From contig NZ_JAHKRS010000004.1 in NCBI RefSeq assembly GCF_018863235.1, forward strand, positions 1 to 64,000: DNA of 64,000 nucleotides, read 5' to 3'. This document shows, in pieces, positions 35,905 to 44,177 of this stretch; the stretch's first letter is position 1, and the number at the start of each line of letters is the position of its first letter. The DNA comes from Pseudomaricurvus albidus. GTDB taxonomy: Bacteria; Pseudomonadota; Gammaproteobacteria; Pseudomonadales; Cellvibrionaceae. The notes under the pieces were generated by a model. That model made no database searches. It had not been told where the DNA came from and saw only the letters and a program-made list of their open reading frames with translations. The translations under genes were made by a program, and so were the position numbers.

Positions 35905-37616
35905 TTTCTCTAGAAGCGAATAAGCCATCTTTTAACACAGTTCATTTTAACCCCAAGGGTTTAACCCTAATTATTGGGAAAAGCACATCAACTGATAAAA
36001 ATAATACATATAATGGTGTTGGGAAGTCATTGTTGCTCCAGCTCGTGAATTTTTGTCTTGGTTCCAACAAAATCCCAGCATTTGAACAGCATTTGTCGGA
36101 ATGGGAGTTTACTCTTAGCTTCAAGGTTGGTGATAAAAGGTTTACCGCAAACCGTGCTGCAAAAAGTCAGAACAAGATTTATCTAAATGATAAGGAATTC
36201 GGGCAAACTGCTTTCAATGCTGAAATGGAACGAATGCTTGTAGATATACCTGAAAACTCTCCATATCTTACTTTTAGGACTGTTCTTTCGCGTTTTTATC
36301 GTACAGGCCGGGGAAGTTATGTATCAAGCCTCGCAACTGCGAAAGAGCAGCCATTTTCATCCTTGGTAAATAATGCCTTCTTACTTGAATTAGACCTTGA
36401 CTATGTCTATCAAAAACGAAACACAAGGAAGCGTTACCAAGAATTAGAAAAATTCGAAAAGTCGTTCAAAAATGACCCGGTAATAAGAGAATACTACACT
36501 GGCGATTTGGATGTTGAATTTGAGATTTCTCGCTTAACACAAGATGTAAAGAAACTAGAATCTGACATTAAAAACTATAATGTGGCAGAAAACTACGCGG
36601 CAATCCAATCGGAAGCGGATGGTATGGCTGAAAAACTGTCACAAATGAAAAACAGGCTTTATTACTTAAAAACTAGCATCAACAATATTAAGCACAGTAT
36701 GAGCTTATATCAGGATATGGACTTAGAGAAAGTTTATAATCTTTATGGTGAAGTTACTGAGCTGTTTAAAGAAGGTACGCTACAATCTCTCGAAAATGTC
36801 ACTACATTCCATAAAAATATTCATGTTAAACGAAGTGAACGATTAGCTAAAGAGCTTAGGACGTTATCTGCTACACATTTGGAAGAAGAAAAAATCAAGA
36901 ATGAACTGCAGAAAGCTTTTGATGAGAAAATGAAGTTGCTGGCAAAAAGTCGAGCTTTAGACTTTTTCGCTGCAATCAATGCCCAATTAACTGAACTAAA
37001 GAACAGGCTTTCCAAGCTGCAAGATTACAAGAATATTTCAGCACATTCTAAAAAGGAAATGGCAGAGGCGCAAAAGGAACTATCAAGCCAAGAAGTAACT
37101 ACAATCGAGTATTTAGAAGCTTATAAAGAACAAGAGCATCCGGTCTATCTTGGATTTAGTGATCTTGCAAATGTGTTTTATCCTGAAGTGCCTGCTGGAA
37201 TTTCAATTAAAAATAACGAGGGAAATAACCAAGAACGTTTCAAAATAAGTGCGAAAATTCAAAATGACGCTTCAGATGGAATTAATGAAGTTAAAATCTT
37301 TTGCTATGACTTGAATAACTTAATTAATTCCAGAGTTCATCATTTTCAAAGCATTTTCCATGATAGTAGAATGTTTAGTGATATAGACCCTAGACAAAGA
37401 GCTATATTGTTACAGCTTGCCCACAAATTGACTAATGAATATGGGAAACAATATATAGCGACCATTAACGAAGATCAATTAACATCACTAAAAGATGTTC
37501 TTGCAGAAGAAGAATTTGAGGAGATACTTGGCACGGTAACACTAGAGTTAAAAGACGATTCTCCGCAATCTAAGTTGCTCGGTATTCAGATCGATATGCA
37601 ATACGAAAAAGACTAA
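35895..37616 (+). CDS. ABC-three component system ATPase (DUF2326)
   Basis: 573-aa SMC/Rad50-like ATPase. Walker A lies in YNGVGKSLLLQLVNFCLGS near residue 40, with a long insertion before it. A coiled-coil region of about 200-400 (rich in Lys, Glu, Leu) separates the ATPase halves. The C-terminal DUF2326 part shows IFHDSRMFSDIDPRQRAILL and QYIATINEDQL. As in other ABC-3C systems it is probably the sensor/motor of a conflict system that triggers the nuclease-like partner. AT-rich. Confidence 0.82.
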   Translation: MQLISLEANKPSFNTVHFNPKGLTLIIGKSTSTDKNNTYNGVGKSLLLQLVNFCLGSNKIPAFEQHLSEWEFTLSFKVGDKRFTANRAAKSQNKIYLNDKEFGQTAFNAEMERMLVDIPENSPYLTFRTVLSRFYRTGRGSYVSSLATAKEQPFSSLVNNAFLLELDLDYVYQKRNTRKRYQELEKFEKSFKNDPVIREYYTGDLDVEFEISRLTQDVKKLESDIKNYNVAENYAAIQSEADGMAEKLSQMKNRLYYLKTSINNIKHSMSLYQDMDLEKVYNLYGEVTELFKEGTLQSLENVTTFHKNIHVKRSERLAKELRTLSATHLEEEKIKNELQKAFDEKMKLLAKSRALDFFAAINAQLTELKNRLSKLQDYKNISAHSKKEMAEAQKELSSQEVTTIEYLEAYKEQEHPVYLGFSDLANVFYPEVPAGISIKNNEGNNQERFKISAKIQNDASDGINEVKIFCYDLNNLINSRVHHFQSIFHDSRMFSDIDPRQRAILLQLAHKLTNEYGKQYIATINEDQLTSLKDVLAEEEFEEILGTVTLELKDDSPQSKLLGIQIDMQYEKD

Positions 37617-37720
37617 AAGTTTTTGGGTAATAATACGTGGCTATCCCTTTTATTAACAAGGAAAAAGTTGATGAATCAGTACAGGTTTGGTCACTACTAT
37701 AAATTAACTATTTTAAGGGG

Positions 37721-37957
37721 TCAGAGCTCTTTTAAAGGTCTTCCCCGTCGAGCTTGCCCGACTTTGCATTGCAGTTGGGCTTCGATTAGGTCTTTAAAAT
37801 AATCATTCCCCAGTGGGGTGCCGGTTACCCAGGATTCGTGAATTCTTGTCATGTCGTCTTCGGCGATGTGCCCCTTGAACAGCTCGAGATAAGCGCTTGC
37901 GGCAGTGAGGCTGAACCTTTGCCGAGAGCCATATAAGCGGGATGTGGTGTCACACAT
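37721..37957 (-). pseudogene. C-terminal fragment of a RAYT (REP-associated tyrosine transposase)
   Basis: The frame encodes SAYLELFKGHIAEDDM, then GNDYFKDLIEAQLQ and a basic tail RRGRPLKEL, the hallmark end of RAYT/IS200-like proteins. The HUH and catalytic Tyr regions are missing, so this is a remnant. An intact but mutated homologue lies at 52663-53379. The ribosome binding site and start are not credible. Confidence 0.75.
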
Positions 37958-38017
37958 GGGATCTTACGCAAACCAATAAACCCTTTTCTCTTTTCTCTTT
38001 TCTTTTTTCTCAGGAAA

Positions 38018-38097
38018 TGAACCGCCGTGGTACTTAATCCGTATACCCGGTGGTGTGGGAGGAGGGGCATCGTGAGGTGCCTCCCTGTCCCGATTTG
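38018..38097 (+). mobile_element. Domain V/VI-like hairpins (group II intron 3' end or RAYT-associated repeat)
   Basis: GAACCGCCGTGGTAC, a loop, then GTATACCCGGTGGTGTGGGAGG resembles domain V of bacterial group II introns, and GAGGGGCATC...GGTGCCTCCCTGTCCCGAT resembles domain VI and the 3' end. The top loop is not a GNRA loop, so it is decayed or a structural mimic. No intron reverse transcriptase is nearby. It lies upstream of the RAYT fragment on its strand, so it may instead be a REP-type element. The rest of 37617-38194 shows only a C/T-rich run near 37981-38010. Confidence 0.5.
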
Positions 38098-38194
38098 GTC
38101 TTTCATCGGATGTCACAAGTAACTATGCATACAGTTCAGAGCAATTGCGCCTACGGGAAAATTGTAATTAACGTCATGTCTTTATGGGGTGTTT

Positions 38195-38410
38195 ATGAAT
38201 CGAATTAATCCAGCAAAGTTACGCAATAGTAAATGGACGGCAGTTAAGCCATTAAATCGAGAAAAACACTTTTTGGTTTCAGAAATTGAGTTTGATGAAG
38301 AAGGTTCGGTTGTATTGTGCAAGCTGGAAGCAGTGCTTTCAAACAAGGAATATATAATTGACTGGGTAGAACTCAAAGATCAAGACAAATGGTCTCATGG
38401 TTGGAAATAG
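38195..38410 (+). CDS. TIGR02450 family Trp-rich protein
   Basis: 71-aa small protein starting MNRINPAKLRNSKWTAVKP, with REKHFLV, LEAVLS and a tail WSHGWK, matching the DUF2389/TIGR02450 Trp-rich family found in marine bacteria. Function is unknown. ATG 38195 is preferred to a GTG two codons upstream; GGGGT lies about seven bases before it. It is followed by a half attC-like sequence. Confidence 0.85.
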   Translation: MNRINPAKLRNSKWTAVKPLNREKHFLVSEIEFDEEGSVVLCKLEAVLSNKEYIIDWVELKDQDKWSHGWK

Positions 38411-38460
38411 TCCTACACACCTAATAAGGCGCTAAAGAGGGACTGTGCTCTTCCCCCGAT

Positions 38461-38481
38461 TTAACGGACACTCTTAATCAG
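38461..38481. repeat. 21-bp direct repeat, copy 1
   Basis: TTAACGGACACTCTTAATCAG is repeated exactly at 41020-41040. The pair brackets the EAL gene and the thioredoxin-permease pair. It could be an insertion-sequence end. Confidence 0.8.
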
Positions 38482-38491
38482 ATTTTCCTGG

Positions 38492-38599
38492 CGTCATTGC
38501 GAGGAGCATAGCGACGCGGCAATCCATGGTTGGCACGATGTAGTTAAGTTCTGCCAATCATGGATTGCTGCTCTTCACTGCGTTTTGATCGCAATGACG
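38492..38599. mobile_element. MITE-like palindromic element, 108 bp
   Basis: The ends are inverted copies of CGTCATTGCGA, and the inner parts GCAATCCATGGTTGGCA and TGCCAATCATGGATTGC are also inverted. The whole folds into one long imperfect hairpin. Elements with the CGTCATTGCGAGGAGC end are scattered in many bacterial genomes. It lies in an otherwise gene-free gap (38411-38719). Confidence 0.75.
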
Positions 38600-38719
38600 G
38601 AATTAATTGATCAAACAAAGCAGTATAACTGTAAGTTATTAAAGAAGTTCTCAATCGAGCCGATTTGAGTCCACACGATGGTGAAATGCTCAATGTAAGG
38701 GCGCTTGAGGGGGTAGGCG

Positions 38720-39490
38720 ATGGACTATGAGTTGCTGGATGAGTGCGCAGGCAAGAAACTGGGCTGTGCGGAGTGTGCTTGGGGTGACTCACTTGGCTTT
38801 AAAATTGATATGGCCTTTCAGCCCATTTTGCAGTACTCCGACCACAGCGTATTCGCTCAAGAGGCCTTAGTGCGCGGTATCAATAATGAACCCGCCGGGT
38901 TTGTCTTTGATCAGGTCAATGCCCACAATCTCTACCGTTTTGATCAAAGTTGCCGGGTCAAGGCCATTCAGCGCGCAGCTGAATTGGATATTCAGAGTTA
39001 CCTCTCGATCAACTTTATGCCCAATGCGGTGTATCGGCCAGAATTGTGTATCCGTACCACGCTGGCGGCTGCTGAGCACTATCAGTTCCCGGCTGAGCGT
39101 ATTATTTTCGAAATCACTGAAGGCGAAAAAGTCCCGGATCATGAGCATCTGCGGAATATCGTCAGTCAGTATCGGGATCTGGGGTTTAAAGTTGCTTTGG
39201 ACGACTTTGGCGCAGGTTATTCCGGTCTCAATCTTCTGGCGGATATGACCGTCGATATCCTTAAGCTGGATATGGCATTGATCCGTGACATCCATGAGTG
39301 TGATACCCGGCAGGCCATCGTCAGAAACATGGCTCACATGTGCCGGGATCTGGGTATCACGCTGATTGCGGAAGGTATCGAATGCGAAGAGGAATTGCTC
39401 TGTTTGCAAAGCTTCGGTATTGATCTGTTCCAGGGCTATTATTTTGCCAAACCCAGTTTTCGCTCTCTGGCCAACCTCGAAAGTTGTTAA
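38720..39490 (+). CDS. EAL domain c-di-GMP phosphodiesterase
   Basis: 256-aa single-domain EAL protein, cytoplasmic. Catalytic motifs are all present: QEALVRG, SINFMPN, FEITEGE, LDDFGAGYSG, LKLDMALI, AEGIE and FQGYYFAKP. It is therefore expected to hydrolyse c-di-GMP to pGpG. The short N-terminus carries a CAECAW pair of cysteines. A GAGGGGG-rich ribosome binding site precedes the ATG. Confidence 0.93.
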   Translation: MDYELLDECAGKKLGCAECAWGDSLGFKIDMAFQPILQYSDHSVFAQEALVRGINNEPAGFVFDQVNAHNLYRFDQSCRVKAIQRAAELDIQSYLSINFMPNAVYRPELCIRTTLAAAEHYQFPAERIIFEITEGEKVPDHEHLRNIVSQYRDLGFKVALDDFGAGYSGLNLLADMTVDILKLDMALIRDIHECDTRQAIVRNMAHMCRDLGITLIAEGIECEEELLCLQSFGIDLFQGYYFAKPSFRSLANLESC

Positions 39491-39600
39491 CCCATCATTA
39501 AAAGAGGCGGCAATAACCCCGCTTTCTCCTGGGGTATAAAAGCGGTCAGATCAATGTTTTGACACAGACCTCTATTGATGCCGTAAGTGGCAGGCTGGCG

Positions 39601-39840
39601 TCAACCTGCTGTCAGCCATTTCTCAATCTGGTTGCGATGGGGAATGCTCCCCCCATGAACCAGTTTCTCGTCAATCACCACCGCAGGGGTACTCATGACT
39701 TTGTAGGTGAGCATGGCCTGCGGGTTGGTTTCTTTAATCACGGTGGCTTCGACGCCCAGTTCTTCGGCAATCTTCTGGATAGCTTCGGCGGTCTTTGTGC
39801 ATTTGCTGCAGCCGCTGCCCAGTACTTTGATCTCTTTCAT
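39601..39840 (-). CDS. Thioredoxin/glutaredoxin-like small redox protein
   Basis: 79-aa thioredoxin-fold protein with the redox pair GCSKC (about residues 10-14) and the cis-Pro strand VMSTPAVVIDEK, like the MTH895/TM0996 group. ATG 39840 (MKEIKVLGSGCSKC) has GGGAG upstream; a longer frame to 39927 is not supported. It is 16 bp after the permease gene in the same direction, a pair also seen in arsenic or metal resistance operons. A decayed partial copy lies at 41063-41182. Confidence 0.9.
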   Translation of the reverse strand: MKEIKVLGSGCSKCTKTAEAIQKIAEELGVEATVIKETNPQAMLTYKVMSTPAVVIDEKLVHGGSIPHRNQIEKWLTAG

Positions 39841-39856
39841 GCAGACTCCCAGTTCG

Positions 39857-40864
39857 CTATTGGATGAAGGGGGTAAACCCGTTAAAAATCCAGCCCACCA
39901 CGGTAAAGGCGGCCAGTAACAGGGCAAACAGAATGGCGAGCAAACGCCACTGCATGACCTGTTTTAACAAGATGAATTCGGGGAAGCTGGCGGCCACGGT
40001 GCTCATGCAAAACGCCAGTGTGGTGCCGACCGGCAGCCCGTTGATGATCAGGCTTTCCATCACCGGGATCACGCCGGTGGCGTTGGAGTAGAGGGGGATG
40101 CCCAGCAACACCGCCGCAGGGACGGACCACCACTGACCATCGCCCAAATGGGTTTCGATCCAGCCGTCGGGTACGAAGCCGTGCAGTCCGGCACCAAGGC
40201 CGACGCCGATAATCACCCATTTCCACACCCGGCCAAAGATATCGAGGGTTTCGGTTTTGGCAAAGTGGTGGCGTTCGGAAAACGTCAGTCGCTCTGGTTC
40301 GGCCTCGGTTGCGGTGGTGTTCAACTCGGAAGGGGCCTGCCTGGCTTGTTGCAGGGCTTCGGCGGCGAAGGATTCAAGCCAGCGTTCGGCCCGGATCTGG
40401 TCCAGGAAAAAGCCGCAGAGAATGCCCACACCCATACCCACGATCATATAGAGGATGGTGAACTGCCACCCCAGCAGGCTCAACAGCAGCAGTACGGCCA
40501 CTTCGTTAATCAGCGGGGAGGTCATCAGAAAGGCCATGGTGATGCCCACGGGAATGCCCGCGGAGGAGAACCCCAGAAACACCGGAATGCTGGAGCAGGA
40601 GCAGAAGGGGGTGATGGCCCCAAAGCCGGAGCCCAGCAGATAACCCAGGCCGCGATGCTTGCCCGCCAGATAGTCGCGCACCTTTTCCACCTTCAACGAG
40701 GCGCGGAGCAGGGCAATCACGTAGATCATGAAGATCAGCAGCACATAAATCTTACTGACGTCTTCAATAAAGAAATGCACGGCATCGCCCAGCTTGCTCG
40801 CCGGGTCCAGATTGAGCACGCTGTATGTCAGCCAGTCGGCCAGATCCGTAAACAGTTTGAACAT
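39857..40864 (-). CDS. Permease of the ArsP/UPF0718 (PF03773) family
   Basis: 335-aa inner-membrane permease with about eight transmembrane helices in two halves. The signature TPFCSCSSIPVFLGFSSAG is in the first half; the second half has GIPLYSNATGVIPVMESL. Family members include ArsP, which exports organoarsenicals; the substrate here is unknown. GAGGGA lies just before the ATG. No ArsR-type regulator gene is adjacent, which is unusual for this pair. Confidence 0.9.
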   Translation of the reverse strand: MFKLFTDLADWLTYSVLNLDPASKLGDAVHFFIEDVSKIYVLLIFMIYVIALLRASLKVEKVRDYLAGKHRGLGYLLGSGFGAITPFCSCSSIPVFLGFSSAGIPVGITMAFLMTSPLINEVAVLLLLSLLGWQFTILYMIVGMGVGILCGFFLDQIRAERWLESFAAEALQQARQAPSELNTTATEAEPERLTFSERHHFAKTETLDIFGRVWKWVIIGVGLGAGLHGFVPDGWIETHLGDGQWWSVPAAVLLGIPLYSNATGVIPVMESLIINGLPVGTTLAFCMSTVAASFPEFILLKQVMQWRLLAILFALLLAAFTVVGWIFNGFTPFIQ

Positions 40865-41019
40865 GGATCCCTCGTTCAGCAGCGGGTGGTCCGGGCAGGT
40901 AAAGTTGGAGTTTCAGTATATGAGGAAATTCATGAATGGCAATGCTGTCCCGGCGCTAAGTGGGATTACCCTGATACAGATCAATTTGATAAAAGGGGGT
41001 GGAGTGAAGCTGCTACAGT

Positions 41020-41040
41020 TTAACGGACACTCTTAATCAG
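41020..41040. repeat. 21-bp direct repeat, copy 2
   Basis: Exact copy of the sequence at 38461-38481, in the same orientation, immediately before the thioredoxin pseudogene. Confidence 0.8.
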
Positions 41041-41062
41041 GGATAATATCGTCCTAAGGGGG

Positions 41063-41182
41063 CTCATGACTTTGTAGGTGAGCATGGCTTGCAGGTTTGT
41101 TTAATTACAGTGGCTTCTAGCCAGTTTTTCGGCAATCTTCTGGATAGCTTCGGCGGTCTTTGTGCATTTGCTTCAGCCGCTG
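41063..41182 (-). pseudogene. Decayed partial copy of the thioredoxin-like gene
   Basis: This stretch aligns with 39692-39817: CTCATGACTTTGTAGGTGAG, GGCAATCTTCTGGATAGCTT and CGGCGGTCTTTGTGCATTTG are shared, with small deletions and changes (for example near 41100 and 41120) that destroy the frame. The CSKC codons are altered (GCTTCAGC). It is a relic of a segmental duplication. The rest of the gap 40865-41346 shows no gene. Confidence 0.85.
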
Positions 41183-41346
41183 ATACCTGGATATTGATAA
41201 GTAGAGTGTTTCTGACTTTATAATTAATTTAAGCTTATCTGTGCAAGACCCCAACCCGGCGCCGCTCTCAGCCGTTATAACCATTTGCAGCTACACTAAA
41301 GTGGAGGTTGGGTTTTATACATAAGGCAATGACTGCGAGGTTATGC

Positions 41347-42909
41347 ATGGGTGATTCCAGCTTTCATGAACAAGCGTCAACAGATCAACTGATACAAGCA
41401 GCATCGTTGGTGAAAGAGATTCCTGATTTTACTATTGATGAGATTCTTGACGCGATCGACAAGGATCAATTCTATCTGGTGGCACAAGCGCAGGTTGATC
41501 TTGAAAGCTTTGAGTTGATCGGGTTTGAACTGCTCGCGCGCTGGGAACATGAGCAGTACGGTGATTTGTTGCCATACCACTTTATTCCGGTGCTGGAAGA
41601 AAGCGGACAGTGTTATTTGTTCACCATTCACATCTTTAAACGGATGTTGTCCATTCTTGACCGGCTCTCTCATCTTGAGCCGGGTTTGCATTTCTCCATC
41701 AATATCTCTGCCCATGATCTGTGTAGTGAACAGTTCGCCGCTGATATCATCAGCGCTGCCAGTCAATACCAGATGGACTATGACACTATTGTTTTGGAAG
41801 TGACCGAGACTGCCGGGATCTTTGATGACGTCAGTGTCACCAACTTGCGCAAAATCAAGGAGTTCGGTATCCAGTTGGCGGTGGATGACTTTTGGACCGG
41901 CTTCTCCACTCTGGAAACCATACGCCTGAACCTCTTTTCAGAGATCAAGATTGATTACTCGCTCACGTCACAGTTGATCAATGATAAAACCAGTATGGCG
42001 GGGATCAATGCGATTTTACAGTTAAGCAGTGATCTGGGGCTTCGTTGCATTGTTGAAGGGATTGAAACCTGTATGGCTCGGTCGGTACTGCTGGAAGCGG
42101 GTGCGTGCTATGGGCAGGGGTATCTTTTCAATCGAGGGGTTAGGGATAATCACATTGAAGAGTGGATAACCAGCTATCGACGAAATCGCAATTATAACCC
42201 TTGTGCCAATTCTTCGATTTTACTGAAGCAGGATGAACTGGACTCTTTGGAACAACGCCCTCATCCTTCCTGGATTTGGGACTTTGAGGTCAATGGGATA
42301 GTCTGGGCCAACTCGGCCGCACTTAAATTCTGGGTAGCAAGTTCAATTGATGACCTTGTGCAGCGGGACTATACAGCGATGAACTACCTGGCCAAAACCC
42401 GTTTGAAAAGTTACCAGCGGCGATTGAAGGCTGGCGAAGAGGAGATCAGTTCAGAATGGGACCTTTTCCCGGGCGGGGAGGCCAAGAAGGTATTTTGTAT
42501 TCAGGTTCCCAGAACTGACCCGAAAACCGGTCATTTGATTATGCTGGTAAATGCGTTCGAAGGCTTTCATTCTCGATTGCCACCGAGAAAGTTCATCGAG
42601 TCGACCAATAAATTCCCGGTTCCGTTTATTATCGTTGATGAAGATGGAAAATTAATTCGAATCAATAAACACGCTCATGTCGAACTCGATATCGGTACTG
42701 CCGAAACAGTAGCCAATTTAATGCCTCAGGAAGCTTTTGATGCAATTAAAGCACGATGTGAGAATGGGGTTTTGGTTGAGAAGATCACTGAGTTTACACG
42801 CGTAGAGGGTCATGATTACCTCTACCTCCGCGCGGTCATGATCCCTGATCGAAACGAGTTCGGTCGTCATATTTTCCATATTGTTGCGATCCCGTTTCAG
42901 AGTTTTTGA
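41347..42909 (+). CDS. EAL domain protein with a C-terminal PAS-like region
   Basis: About 520-aa cytoplasmic protein. The EAL domain (about 25-265) has FELLARW, SINIS, LEVTET, DDFWTGFST, KIDYSL, VEGIET and GQGYLF. Most catalytic acids are kept, but loop 6 reads DDFW instead of DDFG and EAL reads ELL, so activity may be altered. The C-terminal half has a PAS-like stretch (SWIWDFEVNGIVWANSAALK) and a second one near 410. ATG 41347 has GCGAGG seven bases upstream; TTG 41308 and ATG 41329 are less likely. Confidence 0.85.
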   Translation: MGDSSFHEQASTDQLIQAASLVKEIPDFTIDEILDAIDKDQFYLVAQAQVDLESFELIGFELLARWEHEQYGDLLPYHFIPVLEESGQCYLFTIHIFKRMLSILDRLSHLEPGLHFSINISAHDLCSEQFAADIISAASQYQMDYDTIVLEVTETAGIFDDVSVTNLRKIKEFGIQLAVDDFWTGFSTLETIRLNLFSEIKIDYSLTSQLINDKTSMAGINAILQLSSDLGLRCIVEGIETCMARSVLLEAGACYGQGYLFNRGVRDNHIEEWITSYRRNRNYNPCANSSILLKQDELDSLEQRPHPSWIWDFEVNGIVWANSAALKFWVASSIDDLVQRDYTAMNYLAKTRLKSYQRRLKAGEEEISSEWDLFPGGEAKKVFCIQVPRTDPKTGHLIMLVNAFEGFHSRLPPRKFIESTNKFPVPFIIVDEDGKLIRINKHAHVELDIGTAETVANLMPQEAFDAIKARCENGVLVEKITEFTRVEGHDYLYLRAVMIPDRNEFGRHIFHIVAIPFQSF

Positions 42910-43066
42910 TCAGGGATTTACCTAGCAGGACACAACCGAAGGTTTGTCTATAGTCTTCGTCACGACTGAAAAAAGCACTATAAGCGCGCCCATCGACAGT
43001 AAGCCCTGTTGATGGGGGCGGCTCATAAACATCCATACTGTCAGGAGATGTCGAAGTCGATTTGCA

Positions 43067-43702
43067 TTAACAATTCGAGAGAAAGGAGGCAGTGTCTTTA
43101 TCAGCCTCTACCTTATAGGGCACCAGCGAGCACGCCTCGCCCAAATTGATCAATTGCGCCTGATTGATTGCGGTTGTACCACCTTTGCCGGATTCAGAGT
43201 TCGACCAGGTAAAGTAGACAATGGTTTTGTTGATTCTGTTCAGTGTGAAAATAAGCGAGTGATCCTTGACGGCAATGGTGTCGCCGGGCGACATCACAAA
43301 GCGCTGCCCGCGTTGGATGGTTTCCAGCGAGGCAACCGCTATTGGGCTGTTTAGAATCACTTCTTTCGGCGGCAGGCCGCTGGTATTGGAAGCCATATTC
43401 ATCAACGTGATCAGGCAGTTGATGTAGTTGGTGTAGGATTCTTTTTTCTCTTCCTCTTTAAACTGGTTAAGCAGTGATTCGGCTTTGGACATTTGGAAGC
43501 TACCGCTGCCATCAATGCTGGCCACTTTCAGGCGTCTCAATACCGCCGCATCCAGTTCACCTTGCGCCGAAACGGACATCCCGCCACCGCAGGAGATTCC
43601 GGCTTGACGCATCCATGATTCGGTCACGATTTCAGCGTTTGATAATGCCGAACCAAAGAACAGGGCCATCAATAAAAAGATGGTTAGAAAACTCCGTTCC
43701 AT
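43067..43702 (-). CDS. Secreted hypothetical protein
   Basis: 211-aa protein with a clear signal peptide (MERSFLTIFLLMALFFGSALSNA) and four cysteines in the mature part, suggesting disulfide bonds in the periplasm or outside. I do not recognise a domain. ATG 43702 was chosen because it starts the signal peptide directly; an ATG at 43732 adds ten residues. It stands alone between two gaps. Confidence 0.75.
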   Translation of the reverse strand: MERSFLTIFLLMALFFGSALSNAEIVTESWMRQAGISCGGGMSVSAQGELDAAVLRRLKVASIDGSGSFQMSKAESLLNQFKEEEKKESYTNYINCLITLMNMASNTSGLPPKEVILNSPIAVASLETIQRGQRFVMSPGDTIAVKDHSLIFTLNRINKTIVYFTWSNSESGKGGTTAINQAQLINLGEACSLVPYKVEADKDTASFLSNC

Positions 43703-44141
43703 TACATTTCTCTTTATATGGTTTGAATCCAAAGCACTTGGACGTGCTGCTGAGTATTAATAAACAGGACTCTATTCAGGATGCTTCAGCGCCATGAAAA
43801 TCAACTTGGTGAAAAATTCACCCATTAATCGATTGGTTGGTCAATAAAGCATGATCTTCTGAAAAGCCGGTACAGAACAGCATGAAGGAGGGTAGGTCAG
43901 ATAAACCTCCTTGTTCAGGTATGGTTCCGTCCCTGCAACCAGCCACACAAGAAAAGATTAGCAAAAGAACTCAATAACACAATTCGGAAATTCACTGACG
44001 GAAAGGCAGGTTGATCACTTCATGCTTTTCAGGTCGGAAAACAACATGTGCTTGAGATAGAGCCGTATGGCAATTGCCATAGGGTGAAATATATAGCCAG
44101 TAAAGAGCTGTGAGGGATGAGCCTTCCGTCAGGAGTGGTTT
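43703..44141. other. Intergenic stretch with no recognised gene
   Basis: I see no credible coding frame or RNA gene here. It separates the secreted protein gene from the divergent DJ-1/PfpI gene and must hold both promoters. Confidence 0.5.
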
Positions 44142-44170
44142 CCTCATAATATGTGGCGTGAATTATGAGG
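44142..44170. promoter_or_regulatory. Inverted repeat overlapping the ribosome binding site of the DJ-1/PfpI gene
   Basis: CCTCATAAT (44142-44150) and ATTATGAGG (44162-44170) are perfect inverted copies 11 bp apart. The right arm includes the start of the AGGAG site for ATG 44178. It could be an operator or an RNA hairpin that hides the ribosome binding site. Confidence 0.6.
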
Positions 44171-44177
44171 AGTTGAG

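Noticed and set aside
40148-41023. Plus-strand open frame of 291 codons opposite the permease
   Set aside because: Gly/His/Gln-rich antisense frame of a recognised permease gene.
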